A stretch of DNA of 64,000 bases from JAGWBJ01 sp034423015. GTDB taxonomy: Bacteria; Chloroflexota; Dehalococcoidia; Lucifugimonadales; JAGWBF01. The notes under the pieces are model-generated. The model ran no database searches and was not told where the DNA came from. It saw only the letters and a list, made by a program, of their open reading frames with translations. Shown here one piece after another: positions 8,660 to 17,015 of the stretch. Position numbers and translations under genes: made by a program. The stretch lies in assembly GCA_034423015.1 (NCBI GenBank), contig DAOUJG010000012.1:1-64000 (forward strand), given 5' to 3'. Positions within the stretch are counted from its first letter, which is position 1, and each line of letters starts with the position of its first letter.

Positions 8660-10066
8660 CTACGGCAAGTATGGGACCGGGGCGGGGCTCCGTTCGACAT
8701 CGGTATAGGGGCCAGACAACCGGCGGGTGTTCGGTGAGGGGGAGGACTGGATAATTTGAGGGTTCCTGCCGACGCCGACGTAGTCGAAGCCCAGCCCCGC
8801 CGCCCTGTCGGGGTCCAGCACGTTCCGGCCGTCGAACACGAACCTGGGCGGCCTCATGCGTCCAGCTATGGCGGGCCAGTCGGCGTCGACTATCTGGTCC
8901 CACTCGGTGAGGAGGACCAGCGCCTCGGCCTGCGCCGCGGCCTCGACGGGCGTGTCGACCAGGCGAACGTCCGCCGGCAGGTGGGCTCGGGCCCTTTCGT
9001 TGGCCCGGGGGTCGTACGCCCGGACCCGGGCCCCGCCATCGACGAGGGCCTCGATCAGGTCCAGGGACGGTGCGTCGCGGACGTCGTCGGTGTTGGGTTT
9101 GAAGGCCAGACCGAGGACCGCCACACGGAGACCGGAGACGGCGCCATCGAAGCGGCGGCGTAGCGCGTAAAGCGGCAGGAGCCGCTGGCGGTTGTTGACG
9201 TTGATGACGGACCTGAGCAGCTCCACGCTGACCCCGCTGTTCAGGGCGATGTGGTCCAGGGCGCGAACGTCCTTGGGGAAGCAGGAGCCGCCGTAGCCCA
9301 CGCCGGCGTGCATCCTGGCGCCGGTGCGGGGGTCCATGGCCAGACCCTGGCTGACGGCGTCCACCGAGGCGCCAACTGTGTCGCAGAGGGATGCTATCTC
9401 GTTGATGAACGAGATGCGGGTGGCCAGGAAGGCGTTGCTGGCGTACTTGACCATCTCGGCGCTGGCTATGTCGGTGAACATGAAGGGCGCGTCGATGCCC
9501 GAGTGCATGGCCTTCACGACCTCCAGACTGCCGGGGTCGCCGGGCAGGGAGCCGACCACGACCCGCCCGGGGAAGGTCCAGTCCTGGACCGCCATGCCCT
9601 CCCGCAGGAACTCGGGAACGGAGACGTAGGAGATGCCCGTGCCCCCGAGATCGGCCTCGATTATCTTCCGCCCGGTGCCCGGCGGGACCGTGCTCTTCAT
9701 GACCAGCACGAGACGGCCGGGGTTGTTGGACTTGATCCAGGCCACGGCGGAGCCGACCTGACGCAGGTCCACGGCGCCGTTCTGGGTCGAGGGCGTGCCG
9801 GTGGCGATGACCGCCACGTCACCGAGGCCGTCGGGCACGGCGTCGGGATGGGCGAAGCGCAGGTTGCCCCGTTCGACCCCGGCCCGGACGAGCTGCTGCA
9901 GGCCGGGCTCGTGCAGCGACACCTTGCCCCGCTGCAGTGGGAGCAGGCGCGACGGGTCCACGTCGACGCCCAGGACGCGGTGGCCGGAGGAGGCGAGTCC
10001 GGCGGCAGCCACCGTTCCCACGTAACCCAGGCCTATTACGGTAATGTCCAGGGAGCTAGCGGCCAT
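8660..10066 (-). CDS. UDP-glucose/GDP-mannose 6-dehydrogenase family protein
   Basis: An NAD-dependent four-electron sugar-nucleotide dehydrogenase, 468 residues. The N-terminal Rossmann motif is VIGLGYVG. The catalytic cysteine motif is GVGYGGSCFPKD in the central domain, and the C-terminal UDP-binding domain starts near VAVLGLAFKPNTDDVRDAPS. It makes UDP-glucuronate or a related uronate for envelope polysaccharide. The ATG at 10066 has GGGAGGCAGG upstream; an ATG five codons earlier lacks one. It is divergent from the large flippase/glycosyltransferase fusion, with which it probably shares the polysaccharide pathway. The exact sugar (UDP-Glc versus UDP-ManNAc) is not decided. Confidence 0.9.
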   Translation of the reverse strand: MAASSLDITVIGLGYVGTVAAAGLASSGHRVLGVDVDPSRLLPLQRGKVSLHEPGLQQLVRAGVERGNLRFAHPDAVPDGLGDVAVIATGTPSTQNGAVDLRQVGSAVAWIKSNNPGRLVLVMKSTVPPGTGRKIIEADLGGTGISYVSVPEFLREGMAVQDWTFPGRVVVGSLPGDPGSLEVVKAMHSGIDAPFMFTDIASAEMVKYASNAFLATRISFINEIASLCDTVGASVDAVSQGLAMDPRTGARMHAGVGYGGSCFPKDVRALDHIALNSGVSVELLRSVINVNNRQRLLPLYALRRRFDGAVSGLRVAVLGLAFKPNTDDVRDAPSLDLIEALVDGGARVRAYDPRANERARAHLPADVRLVDTPVEAAAQAEALVLLTEWDQIVDADWPAIAGRMRPPRFVFDGRNVLDPDRAAGLGFDYVGVGRNPQIIQSSPSPNTRRLSGPYTDVERSPAPVPYLP

Positions 10067-10215
10067 GTTCCTGCCTCCCAACGAAGGGTCCGAGAGCCCC
10101 GCAGCGCCACCGGTATTCCAGCACGGACCACCCCCGGGGGAAGGGCTTGGCCGTGCAACGCGGGCGGAGGAATCCCCGCGGGCTCTCTGGTATCATCTTA
10201 CCTGCACAGTCTGGC

Positions 10216-10244
10216 TTGCCATATCACTTTGTATAGTATATACT
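10216..10244 (+). promoter_or_regulatory. Sigma70-type promoter candidate for the fusion gene at 10311
   Basis: A -35 box TTGCCA (10216-10221) and a -10 box TATACT (10239-10244) are separated by 17 bases. They lie in the only AT-rich patch between the divergent dehydrogenase and fusion genes. This would give a 5' leader of about 60 bases. Prediction by eye only. Confidence 0.5.
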
Positions 10245-10310
10245 CCTGAAATTCTTTAGTCTACTCTAAGCAACTGAGTCTATCATTACCTACCTGACGA
10301 CTACGTTCAC

Positions 10311-13300
10311 ATGCTGCAGGTGTGTCCGTTGCCTCTCCTAGAGACGTTCGCGCCCCCCGCACGCACCGCTCATTCCAGACGGCCGACGGTGGCGCGGGCG
10401 GCCCTGGCCTTGGGCCTGACCTCAGGCGCGGCGGTCTCCATCGCCCTGCTGGCGGACTGGGCCCAGATCGGGTCCGCCGTCACGTCCCTGGGTACGCGGC
10501 CGGAGCTGGTGGCGATACTGCTGGCGGCTTACACGGCGGCCTTCTGGCTCAGGAGCGTGGCCTGGAAGCAGCTCCTTACCCACAAGGCCGGCGTCTTGCC
10601 GTTGCTCTCGGCGGTGCAGGCGGCGTTGCTGGCCAACCACCTGTTGCCATTCAAGCTGGGGGAGGCCGTAAGGCCGTTGCTGGCCGCCCGGTCGGGCGTT
10701 CCCATGGCCGAGGCCGCCACGACGACGGCCATAGCTCGGCTGATCGACCTGGCGGCGCTGCTGGCCATCGCCGTGGTCGTTGGATCGCTGGTGTCGGTGC
10801 CCGCAGCCAGGGAGTCATGGATACAGAGCATGGTCCTGCCCGCCTCAGTAGTGCTGGCTGCGGCGGCTGCCCTTCTCCTCTCCCGCTCGGGACACCTCCA
10901 CGGGCTGGCGCCTGAGCTTCTCCGGTCGAAGCTGGAGGTGCTGCGGGGCCAGCTAACGCAGGTCTCACCCGCCCAGGTCCTGCGCGCCTTTGTCTGGACG
11001 GCGCCAAGCTGGCTCCTGGAGGCGGCCGTGGTGCTGGTGGCGGCCCAGGCCCTTGGCGTGGAGCTGTCCATCGCAGCGGCCATTACGGTAACGGCCTTCA
11101 CCATCCTATTCCAGGTCTTTCACCTGACGCCGGGAGGCATCGGGGTCTACGAAGCAAGCATGACGGGCGCCCTCTATGCTCACGGCGTCCCGGTGGAGGA
11201 GGCCCTGGCCCTGGCCGTACTGACCCACGGCCTGAAGTTCGCCTACTCCTACAGCGTGGGGGCGGGCTTCACGCTGATCGGCGTGCGGGACCTGCTGGGC
11301 GCCGGAGGCCTGGGGGCGCTCAGGGGCACCGCGGCGGACCCCAAAGGCGCATCCCGGTTCGAGATAGTCGCGGCGCGCCTCTGGAACGTGGTCAACGAGG
11401 GAAAGCCCTTTACGCCGGTGTTCGTAGTGGGTGTTGCCCTGCTCATGAGCCTGCCCCACCTGGGGGACGGCGGATACTGGCCCAGGGCGGGGATAGCCCT
11501 GTTGGCCCTGGTCCCCCTGTTCCTGGTCTACTACCGGTTCGACTTTCCCCTGCGGCTCAGGGCCGGTCTATGGGTGGCCTTGGCCGCGTTCCTGGCCCTG
11601 TTCCGCTTCATCGACCTCCCGGCCATGGGCGCCGTCCTCGGGGTCTACTTGACGTTTACGGTATTCCTGTGGGGGACGGTCTACTACCACCTGAGAATCG
11701 GGACCCCGTGGACCAACTTCACCAGATTCTGGCGGCTTGTGCTGGAGAACCCGGACCCCACCAGCGGGAACTTCCTGGAGCAGATACCCAAGGCCCTGAT
11801 AGCGGTGCTGGCGTTCCAGATGATGGCGGAGGGCCCCGGGGCCGGGACCATCCTTGCGTTCGAGGGTTTCGTGCTGGCCCTCGGGATCTCGGCCCTTCTG
11901 CTGCACCAGTGGTTCTTCAGGTGGCCCCCGGCACCCTCGCTGGCCCCCACGCGGCTGCGGGCCGGCGCCGGGGAGCGGCGTACACGCCGGTTCATCGCCA
12001 TCGTCATCGACGGGTGCCGGGCCGACCGCCTGGTGGAGGCGGACACTCCTTTCATAGACCGTCTTCGACGGGAGGGCGCGGACTACACCGACACCTCCAC
12101 CGTGTACCCAGCCCGCACCGTGACCGGGTTCAGCTCCATGTTTACCGGAGCGCCTCCCAGGGTGCATGGGATGAGCAGCAACTTCGTGCCGAGCCTGAAC
12201 GTCAAGTGCGACTCGATCTTCGCGGCCCTGCGCAGGTCGGGCCTGAAGGGGAAGCTGGTGGGCATAGCCCACCTGGTGGACGCCTTCGGCCACCGGGACG
12301 TGGAGACGGTCACCGCGGTGACGAACAACGACGAGATCGACGGGGCCCTGGTCGCCAAGGCCCGCCACGTTATGGAGACGGAGAACCCCGACCTGCTGGT
12401 GCTGCAGCTACTCAGCGTAGACCAGACGGGCCACGCCCGTGGCAGCTACAACGCCGAGTACCTGGCCAAGATAGAGGAGAGCGACCGGATAATCGAGGAG
12501 TTCCTGGGGTGGTGCGAGGCCAAGGGATACCTGGAAGAGGCCACCGTGCTGGTCACCGCGGACCACGGACAGGGGATCGGCATCGGCGGGCACGGCCACA
12601 TGAGCCCTTCGGAGAGGTACGTACCATGCATCCTCTGGGGCAAGGGTGTGGAGGGCCAAGGACCCATCGAGGAGCCCCGGAGCGTCATGGACGTGGCCCC
12701 AACCATCGCCTACTTCCTGGGGGTCCAGCCGCCCGCCCAGTCTGTGGGACAGGTCCTGGGCGTGGCGGAGGACCCCTTCAAGCCCAGGCCCGTGGCGGTG
12801 GTCGTGCCCGTCCACAACGAGGCCGAGAACCTGCCGGCCCTCCTGGGCGAGATGCCGCGGGAGCGGTTCCCGGGCATGCACGTCATCGTCGTGGACGACG
12901 GCTCGACGGACGGCTCCGGGGACGTGGCCAGACAGTGCGGCGCCGACACGGTGGTAGCACACGAAGTCAACCGCGGCCTGGGCGCCGCCCTGAGGACCGG
13001 CCTCGCCGCCGCCCGGGAGATGGACGCCCGGGCCGCCGTCTATATCGACGCCGACGGGGAGTACCGGCCCTCGCAGATGCCCCTTCTCCTGGCGCCCATC
13101 CAGGCCGGGGAGTCGGACTACGTACTGGGCTCCCGATATCTGGGGGTCCGGGATGGGCAGGCCGCCACCCGGTTCATCGCCAACGTGGTGTTCAGCGCCC
13201 TGCTCTCCCTGGCATCGGGACGCTGGATCACCGACGGACAGACGGGCTTTCGCGCCTTCTCCCGCCGGGCCCTCGAGTGCGCCGAGATCATCCACGACTA

Positions 13301-13463
13301 CAACTATGCCCAGGTGCTTACCCTCGACCTTCTGAAGAAGGGCATGCGACTCAAGGAGGTACCCATCGACTACCGGCGACGCACCAAGGGACGCTCCTTC
13401 GTCAGCCCCAGGTACCTGTGGAAGGTGCCGCTGGGGATGGTGAGGGAGATGCTGGCCCCGTGA
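10311..13463 (+). CDS. Fusion: UPF0104/LPG-synthase-like membrane domain + alkaline-phosphatase-superfamily phosphodiesterase + GT2 glycosyltransferase
   Basis: A 1050-residue protein with three modules. Residues about 28-335 form a multi-pass flippase-like domain of the lysylphosphatidylglycerol synthase TM/UPF0104 family (LANHLLPFKLGEAVRPLL; LTPGGIGVYEAS). Residues about 365-550 add more membrane helices. Residues about 558-815 are a type I phosphodiesterase/alkaline-phosphatase fold: metal motifs IDGCRAD, SVDQTGHARG, TADHGQG and GGHGHM. Residues about 826-1050 are a family-2 glycosyltransferase of dolichol-phosphate-mannose-synthase type (PVHNEAENLP, VVDDGSTDGS, DADGEYRP, DGQTGFRAF). Likely role: polyprenyl-phosphate-linked sugar transfer and lipid-phosphate turnover at the membrane. 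The start is uncertain; GTG at 10389 is an alternative. Confidence 0.85.
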   Translation: MLQVCPLPLLETFAPPARTAHSRRPTVARAALALGLTSGAAVSIALLADWAQIGSAVTSLGTRPELVAILLAAYTAAFWLRSVAWKQLLTHKAGVLPLLSAVQAALLANHLLPFKLGEAVRPLLAARSGVPMAEAATTTAIARLIDLAALLAIAVVVGSLVSVPAARESWIQSMVLPASVVLAAAAALLLSRSGHLHGLAPELLRSKLEVLRGQLTQVSPAQVLRAFVWTAPSWLLEAAVVLVAAQALGVELSIAAAITVTAFTILFQVFHLTPGGIGVYEASMTGALYAHGVPVEEALALAVLTHGLKFAYSYSVGAGFTLIGVRDLLGAGGLGALRGTAADPKGASRFEIVAARLWNVVNEGKPFTPVFVVGVALLMSLPHLGDGGYWPRAGIALLALVPLFLVYYRFDFPLRLRAGLWVALAAFLALFRFIDLPAMGAVLGVYLTFTVFLWGTVYYHLRIGTPWTNFTRFWRLVLENPDPTSGNFLEQIPKALIAVLAFQMMAEGPGAGTILAFEGFVLALGISALLLHQWFFRWPPAPSLAPTRLRAGAGERRTRRFIAIVIDGCRADRLVEADTPFIDRLRREGADYTDTSTVYPARTVTGFSSMFTGAPPRVHGMSSNFVPSLNVKCDSIFAALRRSGLKGKLVGIAHLVDAFGHRDVETVTAVTNNDEIDGALVAKARHVMETENPDLLVLQLLSVDQTGHARGSYNAEYLAKIEESDRIIEEFLGWCEAKGYLEEATVLVTADHGQGIGIGGHGHMSPSERYVPCILWGKGVEGQGPIEEPRSVMDVAPTIAYFLGVQPPAQSVGQVLGVAEDPFKPRPVAVVVPVHNEAENLPALLGEMPRERFPGMHVIVVDDGSTDGSGDVARQCGADTVVAHEVNRGLGAALRTGLAAAREMDARAAVYIDADGEYRPSQMPLLLAPIQAGESDYVLGSRYLGVRDGQAATRFIANVVFSALLSLASGRWITDGQTGFRAFSRRALECAEIIHDYNYAQVLTLDLLKKGMRLKEVPIDYRRRTKGRSFVSPRYLWKVPLGMVREMLAP

Positions 13464-13546
13464 CCCCACCAAGTCGCCAGCGAAACAGCCGTCGGGAGCC
13501 CCGCGCCCCGACGCTCGAGACGGGAAATCCACAGGAGGAGTAGGAA

Positions 13547-15952
13547 TTGCGAGATCTGATCGGATACCCCCGGTGGTCGGGAAACAGAGGGAAGGCAATA
13601 ACCTGGCTGGCCGCCCTGACAGTCCTGGCGCTGCTGGCCGTGGCCATGGGCTGCAGCGACGGTGAAGACCGTCCCACCATTGAAGTCATAGGAGAGGGCG
13701 GGGGCGGGGGCGGGACCGGGACTGGCACCGGCACTGGGACAGGCACCGGGACTGGCACCGGGACGGGCACGGGAACTGGAACGGGAACTGGCACCGGGAC
13801 GGGCACGGGAACGGGGACTGGAACGGGAACTGGCACCGGAACGGGCACCGGGACGGGCACCGGAACAGGCACTGGGACCGGCACCGGGACCGGCACCGGG
13901 ACCGGCACCGGTGAGACCGACGGCCTGTCGATTCCCACCGGGCTCAGCTATGAGACCGACACCGGCAGCCCCACCAAGTCCGACGGCTACTACACCCCGA
14001 CGACCAACCGAGAGATTTACCAGAAGATCTCCACGGACTACCAGGAGATAGCCAAGCTGACCAACGTGGTGAACGACGGCCAGCCCCTGCCCGCGGCGGA
14101 GATCTGGCTCCTGTACGAAGCGGGTTCGCACACCCGTCTCGGTCCACAGAGCCGAACCCTGCGGAACTTCGCCGCCGGCCCGACACCGGCCAGGTATTTC
14201 CCGGACTCGGCAGCTTTCTACGGCTCAGCCACCTTCCTGGACGACGCCATCGAGAACGTCATACGCGGCCGAGGAGAGGCGGAGAACTACAGCGACGCCC
14301 AGCGGCGCCAGGCGATAAACAAGGGCCTCCTCAGGACCCTCTATCACTGGGCCAAGTTCTACATGATCATCGGTAGCGACCGGATGAGCTCCCGCCTGAT
14401 CGACGAGGCCTGGGCCGTCTACGTCGGTGAGGAAGTCAACGGGGCATACCCCAACTCCCTGGCCGCCGTAGCCCAGGGACGTGAGGGCAACTTCGGCCGG
14501 CAGGGCACCATCGACGTACCCCTGCGCCAGGCCATGGACAGGGCCAGGCAGGCTGCCGACGACGGAGACGCCGCTGCCCTGGAGGCGGCGACCAACGACG
14601 TCTACTCTCGCTTCAACGCCATCTTCTACCTCAGCACCGTCAGGTACATCGGCCGGGTGCTGGACGACGCGGAGGCCGGCAACCACGACGCCCTGGGGAC
14701 CCACCAGGTCGAAGCGCTGGCGTTCTACCAGTCCATCCAGCCCGAGGTCGCCAAGGCCAGCGCGGCTTCCGACGAGACCATCGTCGCCTATCTCACGGCC
14801 GACCCGGGCGAGGTCACGACGGCGTCGCGGGACGGGGCCCTGGCCGCCCTCAACAGCGCCGCTTCGACGCTCCTGCTGGAGCAGAGCGACCTGGTAACCA
14901 TGTACGACGACGATACCGGCGACGGGTCCAGCGGCGCCCCGTCCCCGGACACCGGGGAGCTGGACCTCTCCTCCAGCGTGTTCATACCGGTGGGGCAAGA
15001 AGCGGAGACCGAGGGACCCACCCAGTCCGACGGCTACTTCAACCCCACGACCAACCGTGAGATATACCAGAAGATCTCCTCGGACTACCAGGAGATCGCC
15101 GCATTGACCAACGTGATCAAGGAGGGCGACCCCCTGCCCGCGGCAGATATCCTGCTGATGTACGAGGCAGGCATACACACGCGCATCGGAAACCAGAGCC
15201 GGACTCTGGCCAGCTTCGCCCGCGACCCGCGCCGTGCTTCGGACTTCCCCGAGGCCGCGGAGTTCTACGGGACCTCATCCTTCCTGGAGACACCGGTGAA
15301 CAACGCCATCCGGCTGCGAGGCGATGCCGCGGAGTACACCGATGCCCAACGGCGTCAGGCGATAAACAAGGGCGTACTTAGAATCCTGTACCACTGGGCC
15401 AAGTTCTATATGATCATCGGTGGAGAGCAGATGAGGTCCGGTCTGATCGACGAGGCGTGGGCCGTCTACGTGGGCGAGGAGGTCGACGGGGAGTACCCCA
15501 ACTCGCTGGCGGCCCTGGCCCGGGCCCGTGAGGGCAACTTCGGACGGGAAGGCGCCCTAGACGTTCCCCTCCGCCAGGCAATGGAGCGGGCCAGGCAGGC
15601 GGCGGACGCCGGAGACAAGGCGGCGTTCGACACGGCGGCCAGTGAGGTGTACTCTCGCTTCAACGCCATCTTCTACCTGGCCACGGTGAGGTACATCGGC
15701 ATCGCGCTGGACGACGTGCAGGGAGGCACAGACCCGGGTACGCACCAGGTCGAAGCCCTGGCGTTCTACCAGTCCATACAGCCCGAGGTCGCCAAGGCGG
15801 ACGCGGCTGCCGACGAGACCATCGTCGCCTACCTGGATGCCGGTGCGGACGGCATTACGACCGCGTCGCGCGACGAGGCCCTGGCCGCACTCAACCGGAC
15901 GGCTTCGGCCCTCCTGTTGACCCAGGACGACCTGGTGACCAGCTTCCAGTGA
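13547..15952 (+). CDS. Lipoprotein with (Gly-Thr)n spacer and two tandem FEA1-like domains
   Basis: An 801-residue predicted lipoprotein with a TTG start and AGGAGGAG upstream. The signal peptide ends in a lipobox near Cys36 (AVAMGC). A strict Gly-Thr spacer of about 33 repeats (residues about 55-122) leads to two domains of about 330 residues that are clearly duplicates. Each contains TNREIYQKIS, AINKG, YHWAKFYMIIG, LIDEAWAVYVGEE, REGNFG and YSRFNAIFYL, and they are about 70% identical. EAWA(V/F)Y, NFG and the helical pattern recall algal Fe-assimilating protein FEA1, an extracellular iron-uptake aid. The next gene, 25 bases on, is an iron-binding lipoprotein, which supports an iron role. 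The FEA1 assignment is from memory and needs a profile search. Confidence 0.7.
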   Translation: MRDLIGYPRWSGNRGKAITWLAALTVLALLAVAMGCSDGEDRPTIEVIGEGGGGGGTGTGTGTGTGTGTGTGTGTGTGTGTGTGTGTGTGTGTGTGTGTGTGTGTGTGTGTGTGTGTGTGTGETDGLSIPTGLSYETDTGSPTKSDGYYTPTTNREIYQKISTDYQEIAKLTNVVNDGQPLPAAEIWLLYEAGSHTRLGPQSRTLRNFAAGPTPARYFPDSAAFYGSATFLDDAIENVIRGRGEAENYSDAQRRQAINKGLLRTLYHWAKFYMIIGSDRMSSRLIDEAWAVYVGEEVNGAYPNSLAAVAQGREGNFGRQGTIDVPLRQAMDRARQAADDGDAAALEAATNDVYSRFNAIFYLSTVRYIGRVLDDAEAGNHDALGTHQVEALAFYQSIQPEVAKASAASDETIVAYLTADPGEVTTASRDGALAALNSAASTLLLEQSDLVTMYDDDTGDGSSGAPSPDTGELDLSSSVFIPVGQEAETEGPTQSDGYFNPTTNREIYQKISSDYQEIAALTNVIKEGDPLPAADILLMYEAGIHTRIGNQSRTLASFARDPRRASDFPEAAEFYGTSSFLETPVNNAIRLRGDAAEYTDAQRRQAINKGVLRILYHWAKFYMIIGGEQMRSGLIDEAWAVYVGEEVDGEYPNSLAALARAREGNFGREGALDVPLRQAMERARQAADAGDKAAFDTAASEVYSRFNAIFYLATVRYIGIALDDVQGGTDPGTHQVEALAFYQSIQPEVAKADAAADETIVAYLDAGADGITTASRDEALAALNRTASALLLTQDDLVTSFQ
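13711..13911. repeat. Coding hexanucleotide tandem repeat (Gly-Thr tract)
   Basis: About 33 copies of GGNACN encode an uninterrupted Gly-Thr dipeptide tract. Third positions vary (GGC/GGG/GGA; ACC/ACT/ACG), so the tract is maintained at protein level rather than being a recent DNA slippage product. Copy number could still vary between strains. Confidence 0.85.
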
Positions 15953-15977
15953 CCAACGTTAGGCGAGGAGGGACAGC

Positions 15978-17015
15978 ATGAATTGGTCGCGTTGGATCGG
16001 TGTCAAGCTCCGCCTGTTGGCGCCCATCACACTATCGTTGGGACTGTTGGCGACGGGAGCGCTGGCCGGTTGTGGAGGGGACGACGAGGCCCTTACAATA
16101 TACTCCGGCCGCTCCCAGACCCTGGTACATCCCATTCTGGAGGCTTTTTCCGAGCACACGGGGGTTGCCATACGGGTGAAATACGCTGGCAGCACCGACA
16201 TCGCCAACACGATCTTCGAGGAGGGTGAAGACACCCCTGCCGACGTGGTGTTCCTGCAGGACCCCGGCTCCCTGGGGGCACTCTCCGCATCGGGCTTCCT
16301 GGCCGAGCTGCCGGAAGAGACGCTGTCCAAGGTAGACAGGCGGCTGCGGTCGCCCGCCGGGGAGTGGGTGGGGACGTCGGGCCGGGCCCGGACCGTGGTC
16401 TACAACACTTCGGTGATCGATCCGAACACCCTGCCCGACTCCATCCTGGACTTCACAGACCCGGAATGGAAGGGCCGCATAGGTTGGGCGCCCCGAAACG
16501 CGTCGTTCCAGTCCTTTGTGACGGCGTTCAGGGTCAAGGAGGGCGAAGACGCGGCCAGGGCGTGGCTCCAGGGCATCCAGGACAACGACGCCCAGGAGTA
16601 TCCGAACAACGTCACCACGGTGGCGGCGGTGGCCCGGGGCGAGGTGGACGTAGGCTTCGTGAACCACTATTACCTGCAGCGGTTCCTGGAGGAAGAGGGG
16701 CCGGGGTTCCAGGCACGGAACCACTTCCTGGGCGGAGGCGACCCGGGGGCCCTGGTCCTGGTGGCCGGCGTCGGAATCCTGAAGGAGACCGACAACAGGG
16801 ACGCGGCCGAGGAGTTCGTGGAGTTCCTGCTCTCCGACGTGGCCCAAGAGTACTTTGCCACAACAACCAAGGAGTATCCGCTGGCCGGCGGCGTGCTGCC
16901 GGAGGGGGACCTGCCTCCCATCACTTCCCTGGAGCCACCCGACGTCGACCTGGGAAGCCTGACCAACCAGGAGGGCACCCTGGCGATGTTGAGGGAGCTG
17001 GGCATCATCCCATGA
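15978..17015 (+). CDS. Iron(III) ABC transporter substrate-binding lipoprotein (FbpA/FutA type)
   Basis: A 345-residue periplasmic-binding-protein lipoprotein. The signal peptide ends in LAGC (Cys32). The mature protein begins ALTIYSGR, the usual start of ferric-binding proteins. Diagnostic features are FEEGEDTPADVVFLQDPG, WVGTSGRARTVVYNT and NHYYLQRF, whose paired tyrosines match the two Tyr iron ligands of FbpA-class proteins. It would bind Fe3+ outside the membrane and deliver it to an ABC permease. No permease or ATPase gene follows, so the partner must be elsewhere. The start has AGGAGGG upstream. It follows the FEA1-like gene by 25 bases and overlaps the next gene by 4 bases (ATGA). Confidence 0.88.
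   Translation: MNWSRWIGVKLRLLAPITLSLGLLATGALAGCGGDDEALTIYSGRSQTLVHPILEAFSEHTGVAIRVKYAGSTDIANTIFEEGEDTPADVVFLQDPGSLGALSASGFLAELPEETLSKVDRRLRSPAGEWVGTSGRARTVVYNTSVIDPNTLPDSILDFTDPEWKGRIGWAPRNASFQSFVTAFRVKEGEDAARAWLQGIQDNDAQEYPNNVTTVAAVARGEVDVGFVNHYYLQRFLEEEGPGFQARNHFLGGGDPGALVLVAGVGILKETDNRDAAEEFVEFLLSDVAQEYFATTTKEYPLAGGVLPEGDLPPITSLEPPDVDLGSLTNQEGTLAMLRELGIIP

Noticed and set aside
11570..13543. Plus-strand 657-codon open frame inside the fusion gene
   Set aside because: It is a shadow of the glycosyltransferase fusion; no motifs and an Arg/Gly/Pro-rich composition.
13402..13938. Minus-strand open frame with a long Pro-Val repeat
   Set aside because: It is the antisense reading of the Gly-Thr tract in the FEA1-like lipoprotein gene and has no start context or domain.
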